This document shows positions 42,410-51,567 of a stretch of 64,000 nucleotides of DNA, piece by piece (position 1 is the stretch's first letter; every line of letters starts with the position of its first letter). The stretch spans positions 1-64,000 of the forward strand of contig JBAZEZ010000008.1 of the NCBI GenBank assembly GCA_041653615.1, given 5' to 3'. The notes beneath the pieces are model-generated. The model had not been told where the DNA came from and ran no database searches. It saw nothing but the letters and a program-made list of their open reading frames with translations. The stretch is from JAHJUB01 sp041653615 [NCBI: Candidatus Ratteibacteria bacterium] (GTDB lineage: Bacteria > Ratteibacteria > UBA8468 > MWAK01). Made by a program: the position numbers and the translations under genes.

Positions 42410-42533
42410 TAACCGTGGAGAACGCGGAGCGCGCAGAGAATTACTTTAAAGATTATCAACACATTATTTTTTTAAGCTTTTTTTCTTAACCCCATACTTC
42501 TCTGCGTCTGTGAACTCTGCGGTGAATATTTTA
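42410..42533. repeat. Imperfect inverted repeat of ACCGnnGAG...GCAGAGAA type
   Basis: AACCGTGGAGAACGCGGAGC on the left and CTCTGCGTCTGTGAACTCTG-CGGTGAAT on the right are related in inverted orientation, about 60 bp apart. The intervening 42440-42490 is A+T-rich with two T-runs. This resembles the common dispersed ACCACAGAGnCACAGAG repeat. It fills the gap between the M16 gene and the phosphatase gene. Confidence 0.5.
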
Positions 42534-43094
42534 TTTCCCGCAAAAATCAGCAAAAGCCCGGTCCATCGCTTTCGTATGCGGATTCAAAAGAGCATTGTGT
42601 CCGTAGATTAAAGACAACTGCCGCCGGGCTTGTTCGTAAGAGTATCCTTCGAACCGGTAAAGGTACATGGCGGAAACCAGACCGCTGCGGTCCGCGCCTG
42701 CCAGACAATGTATCAGGAGCGGTTTCGGCGCTTCCTGTAGAACGGCGATTAATTCTTGGACTTCCTTATCTGCAGGTTCTTTATCTGAGGATAATCTGAT
42801 GTCGTAATGTTTCAGGCTCAACTGGCCGGACGCGGCAATTTCCTGTTTCCACCAATCGGACTGTTCATTTTTTCCCCGAAGGTTCAGGACGCTTCGGATG
42901 CCGTATTTTTCGGCGTATTCCACCAGTTGTTTTTCCGTCAACTGTCCGGACCGGTAAACCCGACCCGGGCTGACCGTGCGGAAGTTGCCGGTTTGGTCTA
43001 TGCGCAGGTAAATGGCGCCGGCGGCAATAATCAGTATGGCGGCGGCGATAATAACCCTTTTTAGTTTTGAGGGAAAACGCGTTTTTTTAACCAT
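42531..43094 (-). CDS. Membrane-anchored dual-specificity/tyrosine phosphatase-like protein
   Basis: The 187-residue protein has an N-terminal membrane helix (VIIAAAILIIAAGAIYLRI, residues 14-32) and then a cysteine phosphatase domain. NFRTVSPGRVYRSGQLTEKQ, SVLNLRGKNEQSDWWKQEI and the active-site loop HCLAGADRSG (HCx5RS) are visible. The aspartate in YDIRLSSDKEPADKE may be the general acid. It should dephosphorylate phosphotyrosine or another phosphate ester, probably on the outer face of the inner membrane. A link to control of polysaccharide export is possible, since such loci often use tyrosine phosphorylation, but no BY-kinase is seen here. Confidence 0.88.
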   Translation of the reverse strand: MVKKTRFPSKLKRVIIAAAILIIAAGAIYLRIDQTGNFRTVSPGRVYRSGQLTEKQLVEYAEKYGIRSVLNLRGKNEQSDWWKQEIAASGQLSLKHYDIRLSSDKEPADKEVQELIAVLQEAPKPLLIHCLAGADRSGLVSAMYLYRFEGYSYEQARRQLSLIYGHNALLNPHTKAMDRAFADFCGK

Positions 43095-43100
43095 ATTTTA

Positions 43101-43156
43101 GTAGTTGCCAAGCTTGCTTGGCGTGGCTAAAATAGCCCGCCTTAGGCGGACGATTA
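43101..43156. repeat. Two small palindromes in tandem (GCCAAGC and GCCCGCC types)
   Basis: TAGTTGCCAAGCTTGCTTGGC (43101-43121) is the inverted copy of the repeat at 34879-34900. TAGCCCGCCTTAGGCGG with ACGATTAC (43133-43156) matches 4511-4534. Both lie in the gap between the phosphatase and PIG-L genes. Confidence 0.6.
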
Positions 43157-43169
43157 CACTATGCTCCAT

Positions 43170-45122
43170 TTACAATAATAAAAGATGCCAGGCGGTTGAA
43201 TCCAGGGGTAGGTCTCCGCGATGCATCCGCAGCGAGGTGAAGATTGATTCCGGTTGTTTCAGCAGGGAAAGCGGGACTTCAACCAGAAGTTCTGTTCCGT
43301 CTCCGGATAATGTTGCCGGCAGGGTACCGATCTTTTGCGTTCCGTCGTAGGCGAACATGGTGGCCAGGGTTGATGCCGTAAGCCGGATTTTAGGCATTGC
43401 CCCGAACGGAACGTCCCGGCGAAAACCAAAGAGATAGAGAGAGATTCCGGTCTTGACCTCAAAAGATTTTTTCAGAAAAATCTTAACCAGAAGGTAGTCG
43501 TTAGACATGAGGTAAGAGACTCCTCTTAGGTTTGCTTCCAGTTCCGGCTGCGCGTCAGTTTCGTTGGCGCCGACATTTTCCATTTTCAGGGCTTTGCTCC
43601 AGTCCGGGTCCGCAATCCGGGGGATTGTTTTCATCCGTAATTCCGGCATAACGGCGAAGAGTTCGTTCTGTTTGGCAAACGCGGTCCAGAGGTAAGCGCG
43701 TCCCTTAAGGACGCTTTTGAAAAAGAGCGTCGCCTGATATTTTTTCGCGGTCTCTTCCGGAGTCAGTGCGAGTTTGAACCATTGGAATTCACTGTTCTTA
43801 AGTCTCTTGGGCGGTAGGAGCGGGAATTCCGGGTGGTAATGGTATGGCTTGGGCCAGGCGCCCAGGTGTACTAAATAAAAGAAGACGCTGGGGGCCGTAA
43901 TTTTTTCGCCGGCGTTGAGAATGGCGGCGGAAAGGAAACCGTAGGCGGCCTGGTGGTCTCCGTTGGCATCCGCGGGGATAGTGGCAAAAATTTTCGTCGG
44001 ACGGTATTCTTCCAGAACGGTTGTCAGGTCAGACAGGATGTTTTCTCCCTTATATGGTTTTTGGAAAGAGGGGCTGTTTGGATAAGGCACCGCTTTTGCT
44101 CTGGTGAGCCCGTTGCGAAAAGCCGGCGCGTTTTGCCAGTACCCGTTCCAGATTTTCAGAGTTCCGAAATCAGGGTAGCCCAGAAAAAGGAGGTCTTTTT
44201 TTTTCAGGCCCAGGAATACGGCGGCGGAGAGTGATTCCTGCTGCCGTTTTTCAGCCATGGCGATATATTGTTTTGGTGTAAGTAGAATCCGGCCGGTATC
44301 AATCTTGAAAGTTACCAGGTCGTGGTCTCCGTTGGTCAGGAAGACTATTTTGACCGGAACGCCAGCTTCCCGGGCTTTTTGAATTACGCCGCCGGTGCCC
44401 AGAATTTCGTCGTCCGGGTGCGGCGCGAGAATCATAATCCGGTCTTTCTTTCCGATGGCCGGCAAATCCGGCAGGGCGCGTAACTGCTGTTCCGCCTGAA
44501 GGGTCGGGTCTTTTTTAAAGTTGAATAAGCTGAATGCCTCGGTAATCCCGAAAGAGAAGAAGAGAATCAGGAAAATCAGGTGCAGGCTGACGAATAGACG
44601 CAGCGGTTCCGCTTTTCTTGGGACCAGGCGCAGAGGCATCAGAAAAGGCGTCTGGGACCGGTACTTAAGGTATTCCTTGCCGAACCTGAGCGCCAGGATT
44701 TTTTCTTCGTGGAGGCGGATGTAGAGGAACAGGAAGAGGCCGGTTCCTGTCGTGGAAAGAATTAGAATAAAAAAGGAACTGGTAATTATGGCCAGGCCCA
44801 GGAAGAGCATCAGGTAACCCAGGTACATCGGGTTCCGGCAGTAACCGTAAATGCCCTCGGTTACCAGCCGGCACGGCGGGTCGCAGAAGGGGATAATGGT
44901 TCCCCAGCCTTTAAAACGGAGGTGAAGACAGGAGGAGAGCGTCCAAAAAAGGCCGATGGCCAGAAAAGCAACAGCAAAAAGAACGTCAAACTTCCGGAAA
45001 GGCAGGAAATAAGGCAGGCGCCGGTTAAGGAAAAGAGCCAGGTAAACAACCAGGGTAGGGATGATTATCCATTCCCAGATTATGCCCCAGAATACCAGCA
45101 GAGTTTTTTTGTGTTGGTTCAT
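43170..45122 (-). CDS. ICMT-like membrane methyltransferase fused to PIG-L deacetylase
   Basis: The 650-residue protein combines two enzymes. Residues 1-200 are membrane-embedded and look like an isoprenylcysteine/phospholipid methyltransferase: VTEGIYGYCRNPMYLGYLML near residue 87 and HEEKILALRFGKEYLKYRS near 137 are its SAM-binding signatures. A further helix follows. Residues ~225-440 form a PIG-L/LmbE deacetylase with RIMILAPHPDDEILGTGGVI and PADANGDHQAAYGFL, whose AHPDDE and H residues bind zinc. The last ~200 residues are soluble with no clear family. The deacetylase part likely removes acetyl groups from N-acetyl-sugars. Overlap with the DUF2062 gene start is 4 bp. Confidence 0.87.
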   Translation of the reverse strand: MNQHKKTLLVFWGIIWEWIIIPTLVVYLALFLNRRLPYFLPFRKFDVLFAVAFLAIGLFWTLSSCLHLRFKGWGTIIPFCDPPCRLVTEGIYGYCRNPMYLGYLMLFLGLAIITSSFFILILSTTGTGLFLFLYIRLHEEKILALRFGKEYLKYRSQTPFLMPLRLVPRKAEPLRLFVSLHLIFLILFFSFGITEAFSLFNFKKDPTLQAEQQLRALPDLPAIGKKDRIMILAPHPDDEILGTGGVIQKAREAGVPVKIVFLTNGDHDLVTFKIDTGRILLTPKQYIAMAEKRQQESLSAAVFLGLKKKDLLFLGYPDFGTLKIWNGYWQNAPAFRNGLTRAKAVPYPNSPSFQKPYKGENILSDLTTVLEEYRPTKIFATIPADANGDHQAAYGFLSAAILNAGEKITAPSVFFYLVHLGAWPKPYHYHPEFPLLPPKRLKNSEFQWFKLALTPEETAKKYQATLFFKSVLKGRAYLWTAFAKQNELFAVMPELRMKTIPRIADPDWSKALKMENVGANETDAQPELEANLRGVSYLMSNDYLLVKIFLKKSFEVKTGISLYLFGFRRDVPFGAMPKIRLTASTLATMFAYDGTQKIGTLPATLSGDGTELLVEVPLSLLKQPESIFTSLRMHRGDLPLDSTAWHLLLL

Positions 45123-45610
45123 GTTTGTCTTTTGCGCGTTTTTTTCAAAATAATCAGGGCTATCGGATATGAAATAAGTCCCCCGAGCACCGCTAAAGAA
45201 AAAGACCCTAGCAACAGAGGTTTGCCCAGGAGAACTATTATTTGTTTGGCGTTGAGCAGCCGCAGATAACCCAGGGAAACGTTACTGAATGCTTCCCGAC
45301 CCAGCATCAAAACGCCGAGTTTGTAACCCAGAAAATAGACCAGCGGGATTTGCCAGGGAGTGCCTGACGGGAAGCAGCTGCCGATGAAGGCGGCCAGGAA
45401 ACTTTTCTTAAAGGTCCGGCTGAAGAGGTACAAAATGATGGTATGGAACCCGACGGTCGGTGTAAACCCGACAAAGACGCCGACCGCGACGGAAAGCGCC
45501 AGGTTTTTATTTTCACCCCGGAAGTTATGTATTTCCTTCTGCCATTCCCGGCGCAATAATTGCGAGCCCTTTTTGAAAGAGCCGATCTTTTTGATTTCCG
45601 CCCAAGTCAT
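45119..45610 (-). CDS. DUF2062 family membrane protein
   Basis: The 163-residue protein has three or four hydrophobic segments. VGVFVGFTPTVGFHTIILYL near residue 43 and GSCFPSGTPWQIPLVYFLGY near 77 are the DUF2062 signatures. The function of this family is not established; members often neighbour glycosyltransferases or polysaccharide deacetylases. Here it overlaps the PIG-L fusion gene by 4 bp, suggesting joint expression. Confidence 0.88.
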   Translation of the reverse strand: MTWAEIKKIGSFKKGSQLLRREWQKEIHNFRGENKNLALSVAVGVFVGFTPTVGFHTIILYLFSRTFKKSFLAAFIGSCFPSGTPWQIPLVYFLGYKLGVLMLGREAFSNVSLGYLRLLNAKQIIVLLGKPLLLGSFSLAVLGGLISYPIALIILKKTRKRQT

Positions 45611-45713
45611 TATTATTTTACCATATCGGTCCGGCAGCCGGGGATTTCTTAAATAGTATTTTAATATGATAACATATACTCCAAGGATTTTTTTCTAAAA
45701 AATTTTACTCCCT

Positions 45714-48269
45714 ATGGTTAATAACGGACAAAAAACGTCGGTTCCGGATTTGGAGTATCTCAGTTCTTCCCCGGAGGAAATTTTAAAGAAGTTAAATACT
45801 TCTTTGAAAGGTCTTTCTGAACGCGAAGTCGAAATCCGCCTGGAGGAATACGGACATAATGAGCCCGCCCGGAAAAAGAAAAGGACGATAATCGTCAAAA
45901 TACTGTCCTATTTTGTAAACCCGCTGGTCGTTGTTCTGCTTATCATCGCGTCGTTTTCACTCTTTTTCGGGCAAAAAATCAGCGCTGTCTTGGTTTTTTT
46001 GATGGCCGCGATGAGCGTCTTTCTTTCTTTTATTCAGGAGCACCGTGCCGGGAAGGAAGCGGAGAAATTAAGCGAAATGGTGCGTGCCACCGCAACCGTT
46101 TACCGCAACGGACGACTCCGCGAAATAAAGATTCGGGAGATTGTGCCCGGGGATATCGTGGATTTGTCCGCCGGAGACATGATACCGGCCGACTTGCGGA
46201 TTATTTCCGGTAAGGACTTATTTATTAACCAGGCCTCCCTGACCGGAGAGTCGTTTCCTATTGAGAAAATTGCCGCGCCGGTTCAATCCGCAAGTAATGC
46301 CGCTTCCGAATTCAGCAATATCGCTTTTATGGGTTCCAGCGTTGTAAGCGGAACCGCCCTAGGCGTTGTTATTAAGACCGGTATTTCCACCCGGTTCGGC
46401 GAACTTTCGCGGCGGATTGCCGCGATGCGCACGGAAACCGGTTTCGAAAAGGGCATGCGGGGTTTTACCTGGCTGATGCTCCGGGCGATGTTCTTTATGG
46501 TGATGTTCATTTTCGCCATCAACGCCCTGCGCCGCGGTAACCTCGTTGAGTCTCTGCTCTTTTCCCTGGGCGTGGCGGTTGGTTTGGCCCCGCAGATGCT
46601 CCCGATGATTGTGGCCGTCAATCTTTCCCAGGGCGCCATTGCCATGGCTAAAAAACAGGTTATCGTTAAACGTCTGAATTCCATCCAGAATTTTGGCGCC
46701 ATGGATGTACTCTGCACCGATAAGACCGGCACTCTCACCCTGGATAAGATTGTTCTGGAAAAGCACTGCGATGTAATCAGGCAGGAGGATGAGGACGTCT
46801 TAAGGTATGCCTACCTGAACAGTTTCTACCAGACCGGGTTAAAAAACATACTGGACCGCGCCATCCTCAAATACGCAAAACTTCTGGTAAAACAGTTTAA
46901 GAAAGTTGACGAGATACCGTTTGATTTTTCCCGGAGAATAATGTCGGTGGTAGTGGCGATGGACGGCAAAGATAAGTTGATTTCCAAGGGTGCTCCGGAG
47001 GAGATTTTCAAACGGTGTTCCCGGTACGAATTAGACGGTGAGCTGCTGGATTTCGATGATTTAATCCTTTCCGACCTGAAGGAAGAATATGATAGTTTAA
47101 GCGCGGAAGGATACCGGGTCTTGGCAATTGCCTACAAAGATATTGAGGTTAAAAAAGAGGCCTATTCCCGGGACGACGAAAAAGAACTGATTTTAAAAGG
47201 TTACGTCGCGTTTCTTGACCCGCCAAAACCTACGGCGAAAGACGCAATCCGGGCTTTGAAGAATTTGGGTGTTGAATTAAAGGTTCTGACCGGTGACAAC
47301 GAACTGGTTACCAGGAAGATTTGCAGTGACGTCGGACTGGACGTAACCAACCTGGTGACTGGTGACCGTGTGGATACTCTCACCCATAAAGAATTACGGG
47401 AATTGGTGGAGACTACCAGCGTTTTTGCCCGGCTTTCACCATTGCAGAAAGAGAAGATAATCAACGCCTTGAGGGACAATAAACGTATTGTTGGTTATCT
47501 GGGCGACGGCATTAACGACGCTCCGGCATTGAAGGCATCCGATGTCGGTATCTCGGTGAATAATTCCGTTGACATTGCCAAGGAATCGGCCGACATCATC
47601 CTTCTGAAGAAGAGCCTGATGGTTCTGGAAGACGGTGTGATTGAGGGCAGAAAGACTTTCGGTAACATCGTTAAGTACGTCAAGATGGGTTCCAGTTCAA
47701 ATTTCGGCAACATGTTCAGCATGACCGGCGGCAGTTTATTTCTGCCGTTTCTGCCGATGATGCCTATCCAGATACTGCTCAACAACTTTCTTTACGATCT
47801 TTCCCAGTTGGCTATCCCGACCGATAACATTGACAAGGATTATCTCCTGAAGCCCAGGCCCTGGAATGTTGCCGCCATCAAGAAATTTATGGTCATCATC
47901 GGACCCATCAGTTCCATCTTTGACTTTTTGACCTTCGGGGTCATGTTATTTCTCTTTCACGCCCGGGCGCCGCTTTTTCAGACCGGGTGGTTTATCGAAT
48001 CGCTCTGTACCCAGACCTTGGTTATTCACGTCATCCGCACCGGCAAGATTCCTTTTCTGGAGAGTCGGCCGAGCCGGTTTTTAATCCTGACTTCAATTCT
48101 GATTGTTTCTATCGGTATGTTCATCGCGCTTTCCCCGGTCGCCAAGTTTTTCGGTTTTGTGGCGCCGCCTCCCTCGTACTTCGTCATCCTTTTTCTGATA
48201 GTTATCACCTACCTGTTTATGGTCCAGGGCGTTAAGACCTGGTTTGTCCGGAAGTTCGGCTACGATTAA
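45714..48269 (+). CDS. P-type ATPase, MgtA-like (P3B)
   Basis: The 851-residue protein has all P-type ATPase motifs. The actuator loop is ASLTGESFPIEK near residue 180, the phosphorylation site is CTDKTGTLTLDK near 335, followed by ISKGAPEEIFKRCSRYE, and the hinge is YLGDGINDAPALKASDVGIS near 596. Six or so C-terminal helices end the protein. LGVAVGLAPQMLPMIVAVNL and DNIDKDYLLKPRPWNVAAIK match MgtA/MgtB magnesium importers rather than calcium pumps. The 100 bp upstream (45611-45713) holds no obvious Mg-sensing leader. ATG 45714 lacks a strong ribosome site, so the exact start is less certain. Confidence 0.93.
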   Translation: MVNNGQKTSVPDLEYLSSSPEEILKKLNTSLKGLSEREVEIRLEEYGHNEPARKKKRTIIVKILSYFVNPLVVVLLIIASFSLFFGQKISAVLVFLMAAMSVFLSFIQEHRAGKEAEKLSEMVRATATVYRNGRLREIKIREIVPGDIVDLSAGDMIPADLRIISGKDLFINQASLTGESFPIEKIAAPVQSASNAASEFSNIAFMGSSVVSGTALGVVIKTGISTRFGELSRRIAAMRTETGFEKGMRGFTWLMLRAMFFMVMFIFAINALRRGNLVESLLFSLGVAVGLAPQMLPMIVAVNLSQGAIAMAKKQVIVKRLNSIQNFGAMDVLCTDKTGTLTLDKIVLEKHCDVIRQEDEDVLRYAYLNSFYQTGLKNILDRAILKYAKLLVKQFKKVDEIPFDFSRRIMSVVVAMDGKDKLISKGAPEEIFKRCSRYELDGELLDFDDLILSDLKEEYDSLSAEGYRVLAIAYKDIEVKKEAYSRDDEKELILKGYVAFLDPPKPTAKDAIRALKNLGVELKVLTGDNELVTRKICSDVGLDVTNLVTGDRVDTLTHKELRELVETTSVFARLSPLQKEKIINALRDNKRIVGYLGDGINDAPALKASDVGISVNNSVDIAKESADIILLKKSLMVLEDGVIEGRKTFGNIVKYVKMGSSSNFGNMFSMTGGSLFLPFLPMMPIQILLNNFLYDLSQLAIPTDNIDKDYLLKPRPWNVAAIKKFMVIIGPISSIFDFLTFGVMLFLFHARAPLFQTGWFIESLCTQTLVIHVIRTGKIPFLESRPSRFLILTSILIVSIGMFIALSPVAKFFGFVAPPPSYFVILFLIVITYLFMVQGVKTWFVRKFGYD

Positions 48270-48276
48270 TCCCAAT

Positions 48277-48312
48277 TCTCCCCCATTCCTGACGGGGGAG
48301 GTACGGTGGTGA
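48277..48312. repeat. Degenerate GGGGGAGG palindrome between convergent genes
   Basis: TCTCCCCCATTCCTGACGGG followed by GGAGGTACGGTGGTG forms a hairpin similar to the dispersed GGGGAGAGG repeat. It lies between the convergent ATPase and GT39 genes and might end transcription both ways, though it has no T-run. Confidence 0.5.
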
Positions 48313-48318
48313 TTTTGG

Positions 48319-49872
48319 TCAGAACTTGAAGAGATTTTCAGACGGGGGCTGGTAATCGTAGCAGCGGTAGATATAAAACTCACGCCGGGTAAGGCCGCTG
48401 TTTTGGTCGCGGATAATCAGGCGGTTTTCCGGTTGAACCCTGCCAAATAAACTTTTCGCTTTTTCGGACATCGGCCGGTAATCGGCAAAGACCGCGTTTT
48501 TGCCGGCCACGTCCATATTTTTATTCCAGAAATCATACTGGCTGAAACGCCTTCCGGTCGGTAGTTCTAAAACCTCTGGCCGGCCGGCCACGTAAAAAGC
48601 CAACTCCCCGGCCTGGCCATACCCGCTTGCCGCCACAAAAGTTCCCGCCGGCATGTCTTTTAAAACTTCCGAGACTTTTTTGCCTAATGCTTTCCAGCCG
48701 TAGAGCCGGTTTGCCGGGTCATTCTTCGGCGCGATTTTGATGCCCAGTTTCGGCGCGAAGGATGGATAATAAGCGATGGCCGAAGCGATGATGCCGATAA
48801 TCAGGGTAAGCACCAGGGATGCTTGGATTATAACCCGAACCGGTTTTCGGCCCGCCCGGTATTTTTCCGCCAGCACGTAAACCGCGGCGATTACTCCGGT
48901 AAGGTAACCGGCGGCCGGCCAGTTTGCTTCGCTGCGGCCGCCTAAACTTAAGAGCGCGATGAATAAAAGCACCGGCGCCGAGAGGCAGAAGAGCAGCAGG
49001 TATTTATCGGATTTCAGTTTTAGGCCCCGGTATCCGCTGACGCATAATCCCCAGATGACCGCCAGGAAAAAGAGCGGGGTCTGGACGCCGGCCTGGCCGC
49101 CGACATACTGCGTAAGTTCATTCAGCGGTCTGGCAATATGCTGCGGCTTGGACATCATTCCCAAGGCGTGCCGGAACATTACCATGTTGTGGTTGAGGTT
49201 CCAGATAATCAGGGGGCTTGCGGTTAAAAGCATCAGAAGAAGCGCCAGGTAAGGTTCTTTCTTCTTAAGCCAGCGCCGGTTCTTTTGGGAAAGGAGAATA
49301 AAGAGACCCGCTTCGGCCGTGAAGAGTAGGAACATGTGATGGGAAAGCAGGCCCAGACCCAGGCAAATGCCGACAGGGTACCACCATTTTCCGTTTCCGG
49401 TTTTGACTATCTGCCACAGGAACAAGGCAACCAACGCCATAAAAAAGACCTGGGGGGCGTAATAAGTCATAATGATACCGCCGGCCGCCCCGAGCGGGGT
49501 GAGGTGAAAGAGAAGCAGGACGATTAGCGCCGGTCCGGCCGACTGAGCTTCACTAAGTTCGTTTTTTGGGGTAGGTTTCAGCATGTCTTTGGCCAGAAAA
49601 TAGATGACCAGGGCGGTCAGGGCCATAAAGATGGGAGCGCCTATTCTTACGGAAAACGGCGAGAGGGGCAAAAGATGGGTGAATAGCCGGATAATCCAGG
49701 CGACCATCGGCCCCTGGTCGTAATAACTGAGCGCCGGATGTCGGGACCAGTCCCAGAAATAGGCCTCGTCGTCAGACAGATCATAGCCGGTAGTCGCGAT
49801 ATAGTAGATTCGGAAGGCCAGGAATCCGAGGATTATGGCCAGGGCAAGTAAAGTTATTTTTCGTTCTTTCAT
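48319..49872 (-). CDS. ArnT/PMT-type glycosyltransferase (GT39/GT83 class)
   Basis: The 517-residue membrane protein has about 11-12 helices. YDLSDDEAYFWDWSRHPALS near residue 33 is the first-loop catalytic DE motif of lipid-phosphate-dependent GT-C enzymes, followed by YYDQGPMVAWIIRLFTHLLP. These enzymes take a sugar from a polyprenyl-phosphate carrier and add it outside the cytoplasmic membrane, to lipid A, protein or glycan. The GT2 enzyme of the DPM-synthase class two genes upstream (50790-51527) could make the donor, and the ChbG-like deacetylase between them could modify it. Confidence 0.92.
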   Translation of the reverse strand: MKERKITLLALAIILGFLAFRIYYIATTGYDLSDDEAYFWDWSRHPALSYYDQGPMVAWIIRLFTHLLPLSPFSVRIGAPIFMALTALVIYFLAKDMLKPTPKNELSEAQSAGPALIVLLLFHLTPLGAAGGIIMTYYAPQVFFMALVALFLWQIVKTGNGKWWYPVGICLGLGLLSHHMFLLFTAEAGLFILLSQKNRRWLKKKEPYLALLLMLLTASPLIIWNLNHNMVMFRHALGMMSKPQHIARPLNELTQYVGGQAGVQTPLFFLAVIWGLCVSGYRGLKLKSDKYLLLFCLSAPVLLFIALLSLGGRSEANWPAAGYLTGVIAAVYVLAEKYRAGRKPVRVIIQASLVLTLIIGIIASAIAYYPSFAPKLGIKIAPKNDPANRLYGWKALGKKVSEVLKDMPAGTFVAASGYGQAGELAFYVAGRPEVLELPTGRRFSQYDFWNKNMDVAGKNAVFADYRPMSEKAKSLFGRVQPENRLIIRDQNSGLTRREFYIYRCYDYQPPSENLFKF

Positions 49873-49882
49873 TACGTATTTT

Positions 49883-49996
49883 TGTAGGGGAGGGGCTGTG
49901 TCCCCTCCCGAATGTAGCGGTGCGATTCATCGCACGTATTGTACGACAGGCGTCCCGCCTGTCAAAACACGGGCGGGGATGTAACCCCGCCCCTAC
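49883..49996. repeat. Cluster of three different hairpin repeats
   Basis: Four adjacent hairpin parts fill the gap between the GT39 and ChbG-like genes. GTAGGGGAGGGGC (49884 on) is related to GGGCGGGGATGTAACCCCGC near 49971. GTGCGATTCATCGCAC (49920-49935) and GACAGGCGTCCCGCCTGTC (49945-49963) are perfect palindromes. The outer GTAGGGG...CCCCTAC arms enclose all of them, so the whole 114 bp can fold as one nested structure. Confidence 0.65.
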
Positions 49997-50793
49997 AAAT
50001 CCCTGAAATTGGTCAGCGTTATTCCCTGTTCCTTGATTATCTTCTTAACTCTTTCCGAAGTCAGCGCTTTAATTTCATCCTCCCAGCGGTAGTCCCAGGC
50101 GTATTTGCCGGAAGCATCGTAGCCCGGGTGGACCATCATTTCGGCCAGGCCGGGCTTAAGGCGCCGCAATATCAGCGAGAGCCGTTCTTCATCCATCCTA
50201 CCCCTTTCCGGAAATCCGAGAAAGGAATCGGTAAAACATAATCCTTGCCGTTTTGCCCCTGATTTCAGCGCCCGATTCAGAAGATTTACACCTATTTCCT
50301 GGAGCCCGGCCGGCCTGGATGAAGGCAGCCGTATCCATTTTATCCCGAATTTTTTGGCTATTTCAAAGGCGATGTTTCGAACGGCCGGTAAAAGATGCAG
50401 GTGCTGGTGGCTGTCCAGGTGGGTTGGATTAATGCCGTAATCCCGAATGAGCCCAGCCTGGCTGAAAAGCTCTTTTTTTAGGGCCGCGCGGTCAAACCGG
50501 CCGGAAACAATTCTGGTTACGACCTCACGGTAGTTTGCCGGAAAGTGTCCCTCATCATTTACCAGTCCGTTGATTGGTCCGGAAATCGGATTTTCGGCGC
50601 CTACCAAGGTGAGGTGGACACCGGCATCAAGTCCGGTGTTTTTCAACAGCGCTATCCCTTCCCTGAAGTATTGTCCGTTGGCGACAATGGATGTGGCGGT
50701 AACGATTCCTTCGGTATGAGCCTTGATGATGCCGGTTGTTATCTCCGCGCACAAGCCGAAATCATCGGCGTTGACGATCAGGAAACGGCTCAT
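49993..50793 (-). CDS. ChbG/HpnK-type carbohydrate deacetylase (YdjC family)
   Basis: The open frame reaches 50877, but ATG 50793 overlaps the stop of the GT2 gene (ATGA) and begins MSRFLIVNADDFGLCAEITT, the family N-terminus, giving 266 residues. DD in NADDFG and the later HLDSHQHLHLLPAVRN provide the metal ligands. YdjC enzymes remove acetyl groups from N-acetyl-glucosamine units or from acetylated lipid-linked sugars such as hopanoid glycans. With the upstream GT2 and downstream GT39 genes it suggests a short pathway that makes, deacetylates and transfers a lipid-phosphate sugar; this is inferred. Confidence 0.92.
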   Translation of the reverse strand: MSRFLIVNADDFGLCAEITTGIIKAHTEGIVTATSIVANGQYFREGIALLKNTGLDAGVHLTLVGAENPISGPINGLVNDEGHFPANYREVVTRIVSGRFDRAALKKELFSQAGLIRDYGINPTHLDSHQHLHLLPAVRNIAFEIAKKFGIKWIRLPSSRPAGLQEIGVNLLNRALKSGAKRQGLCFTDSFLGFPERGRMDEERLSLILRRLKPGLAEMMVHPGYDASGKYAWDYRWEDEIKALTSERVKKIIKEQGITLTNFRDL

Positions 50794-51527
50794 TTTCTTT
50801 TGACGGTGGGCACAATCGCTTTTATTTCCCGGCGCCGGTCGAACATCTCCTTGAGTATCTTGATGATTACACCCCAACTGGAAAGTCGGGAAACTCCGCG
50901 GCTGCGCGGGAAATAATCGGTTCCGAACTGGATGATTTTAAAACCGTACCGGCTGGCTTTAACCAGGAGTTCCGCGTCGATAAAACTGCCTTCGGATTTA
51001 AGGGTTATGTCTTTGAAAATATCCCGGCGCGTCAATTTAAACGAAAAGTTCACGTCTTTGACCCGCAGGCGGAAAAAGGTTTTGATGAGCGCGTTGTAAA
51101 CGTTGGAATAGATGAGCCGGCGCAGGCCTTCGCCGGTGCGGTCAAACCGGAAGGCGGAGACGACGTCGGCTTCGTAGTAACGCATCAGCCGGTACGCCTT
51201 CCTTAGTTCCATCATGTCAAACGGCAGGTCCGCGTCGGAATAGAGTATGATGTTCATCCCGGCGTTGGCAAATCCGGACTTCATGGAGCCGCCGAGGCCG
51301 AGGTTGGTCTGGTGGTGGACCACTTTAACCCGGCGGTCTTTCGAGGCAAGTTCATCCGCCAGTCTTCCGGTGGAGTCGGTTGAAGCGTCGTCAATAAGCA
51401 GGATTTCATAATCGGATATTTCGCCTTCCGCGGACATCAGATCGACTACCTCTTTAGCCGCTTCTACCGCTCTTTTCAGGTAGGTTTCTTCGTTATACAT
51501 CGGGTAAAAAATGGTGATGGTGTCCAT
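50790..51527 (-). CDS. Family 2 glycosyltransferase, polyprenyl-phosphate sugar synthase type
   Basis: The 245-residue enzyme shows ITIFYPMYNEETYLKRAVEA at the start, EILLIDDASTDSTGRLADEL, and NLGLGGSMKSGFANAGMNII followed by LYSDADLPFDMMELR, the DPM-synthase-like order of motifs (DDxS, GxGxAxxxG, D-x-D). No C-terminal membrane helices are present. It likely forms a polyprenyl-phosphate-linked sugar from a nucleotide sugar. Located divergently from rpsI, 79 bp apart. Confidence 0.9.
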   Translation of the reverse strand: MDTITIFYPMYNEETYLKRAVEAAKEVVDLMSAEGEISDYEILLIDDASTDSTGRLADELASKDRRVKVVHHQTNLGLGGSMKSGFANAGMNIILYSDADLPFDMMELRKAYRLMRYYEADVVSAFRFDRTGEGLRRLIYSNVYNALIKTFFRLRVKDVNFSFKLTRRDIFKDITLKSEGSFIDAELLVKASRYGFKIIQFGTDYFPRSRGVSRLSSWGVIIKILKEMFDRRREIKAIVPTVKRK

Positions 51528-51567
51528 AATTTTTAATTATACCACAAATTACCCATCTGCAGAACCA

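Noticed and set aside
45611-45713. Mg-responsive leader or riboswitch upstream of the MgtA-like gene
   Set aside because: Only about 100 bp are available and no M-box-like conserved helices or leader peptide are visible.
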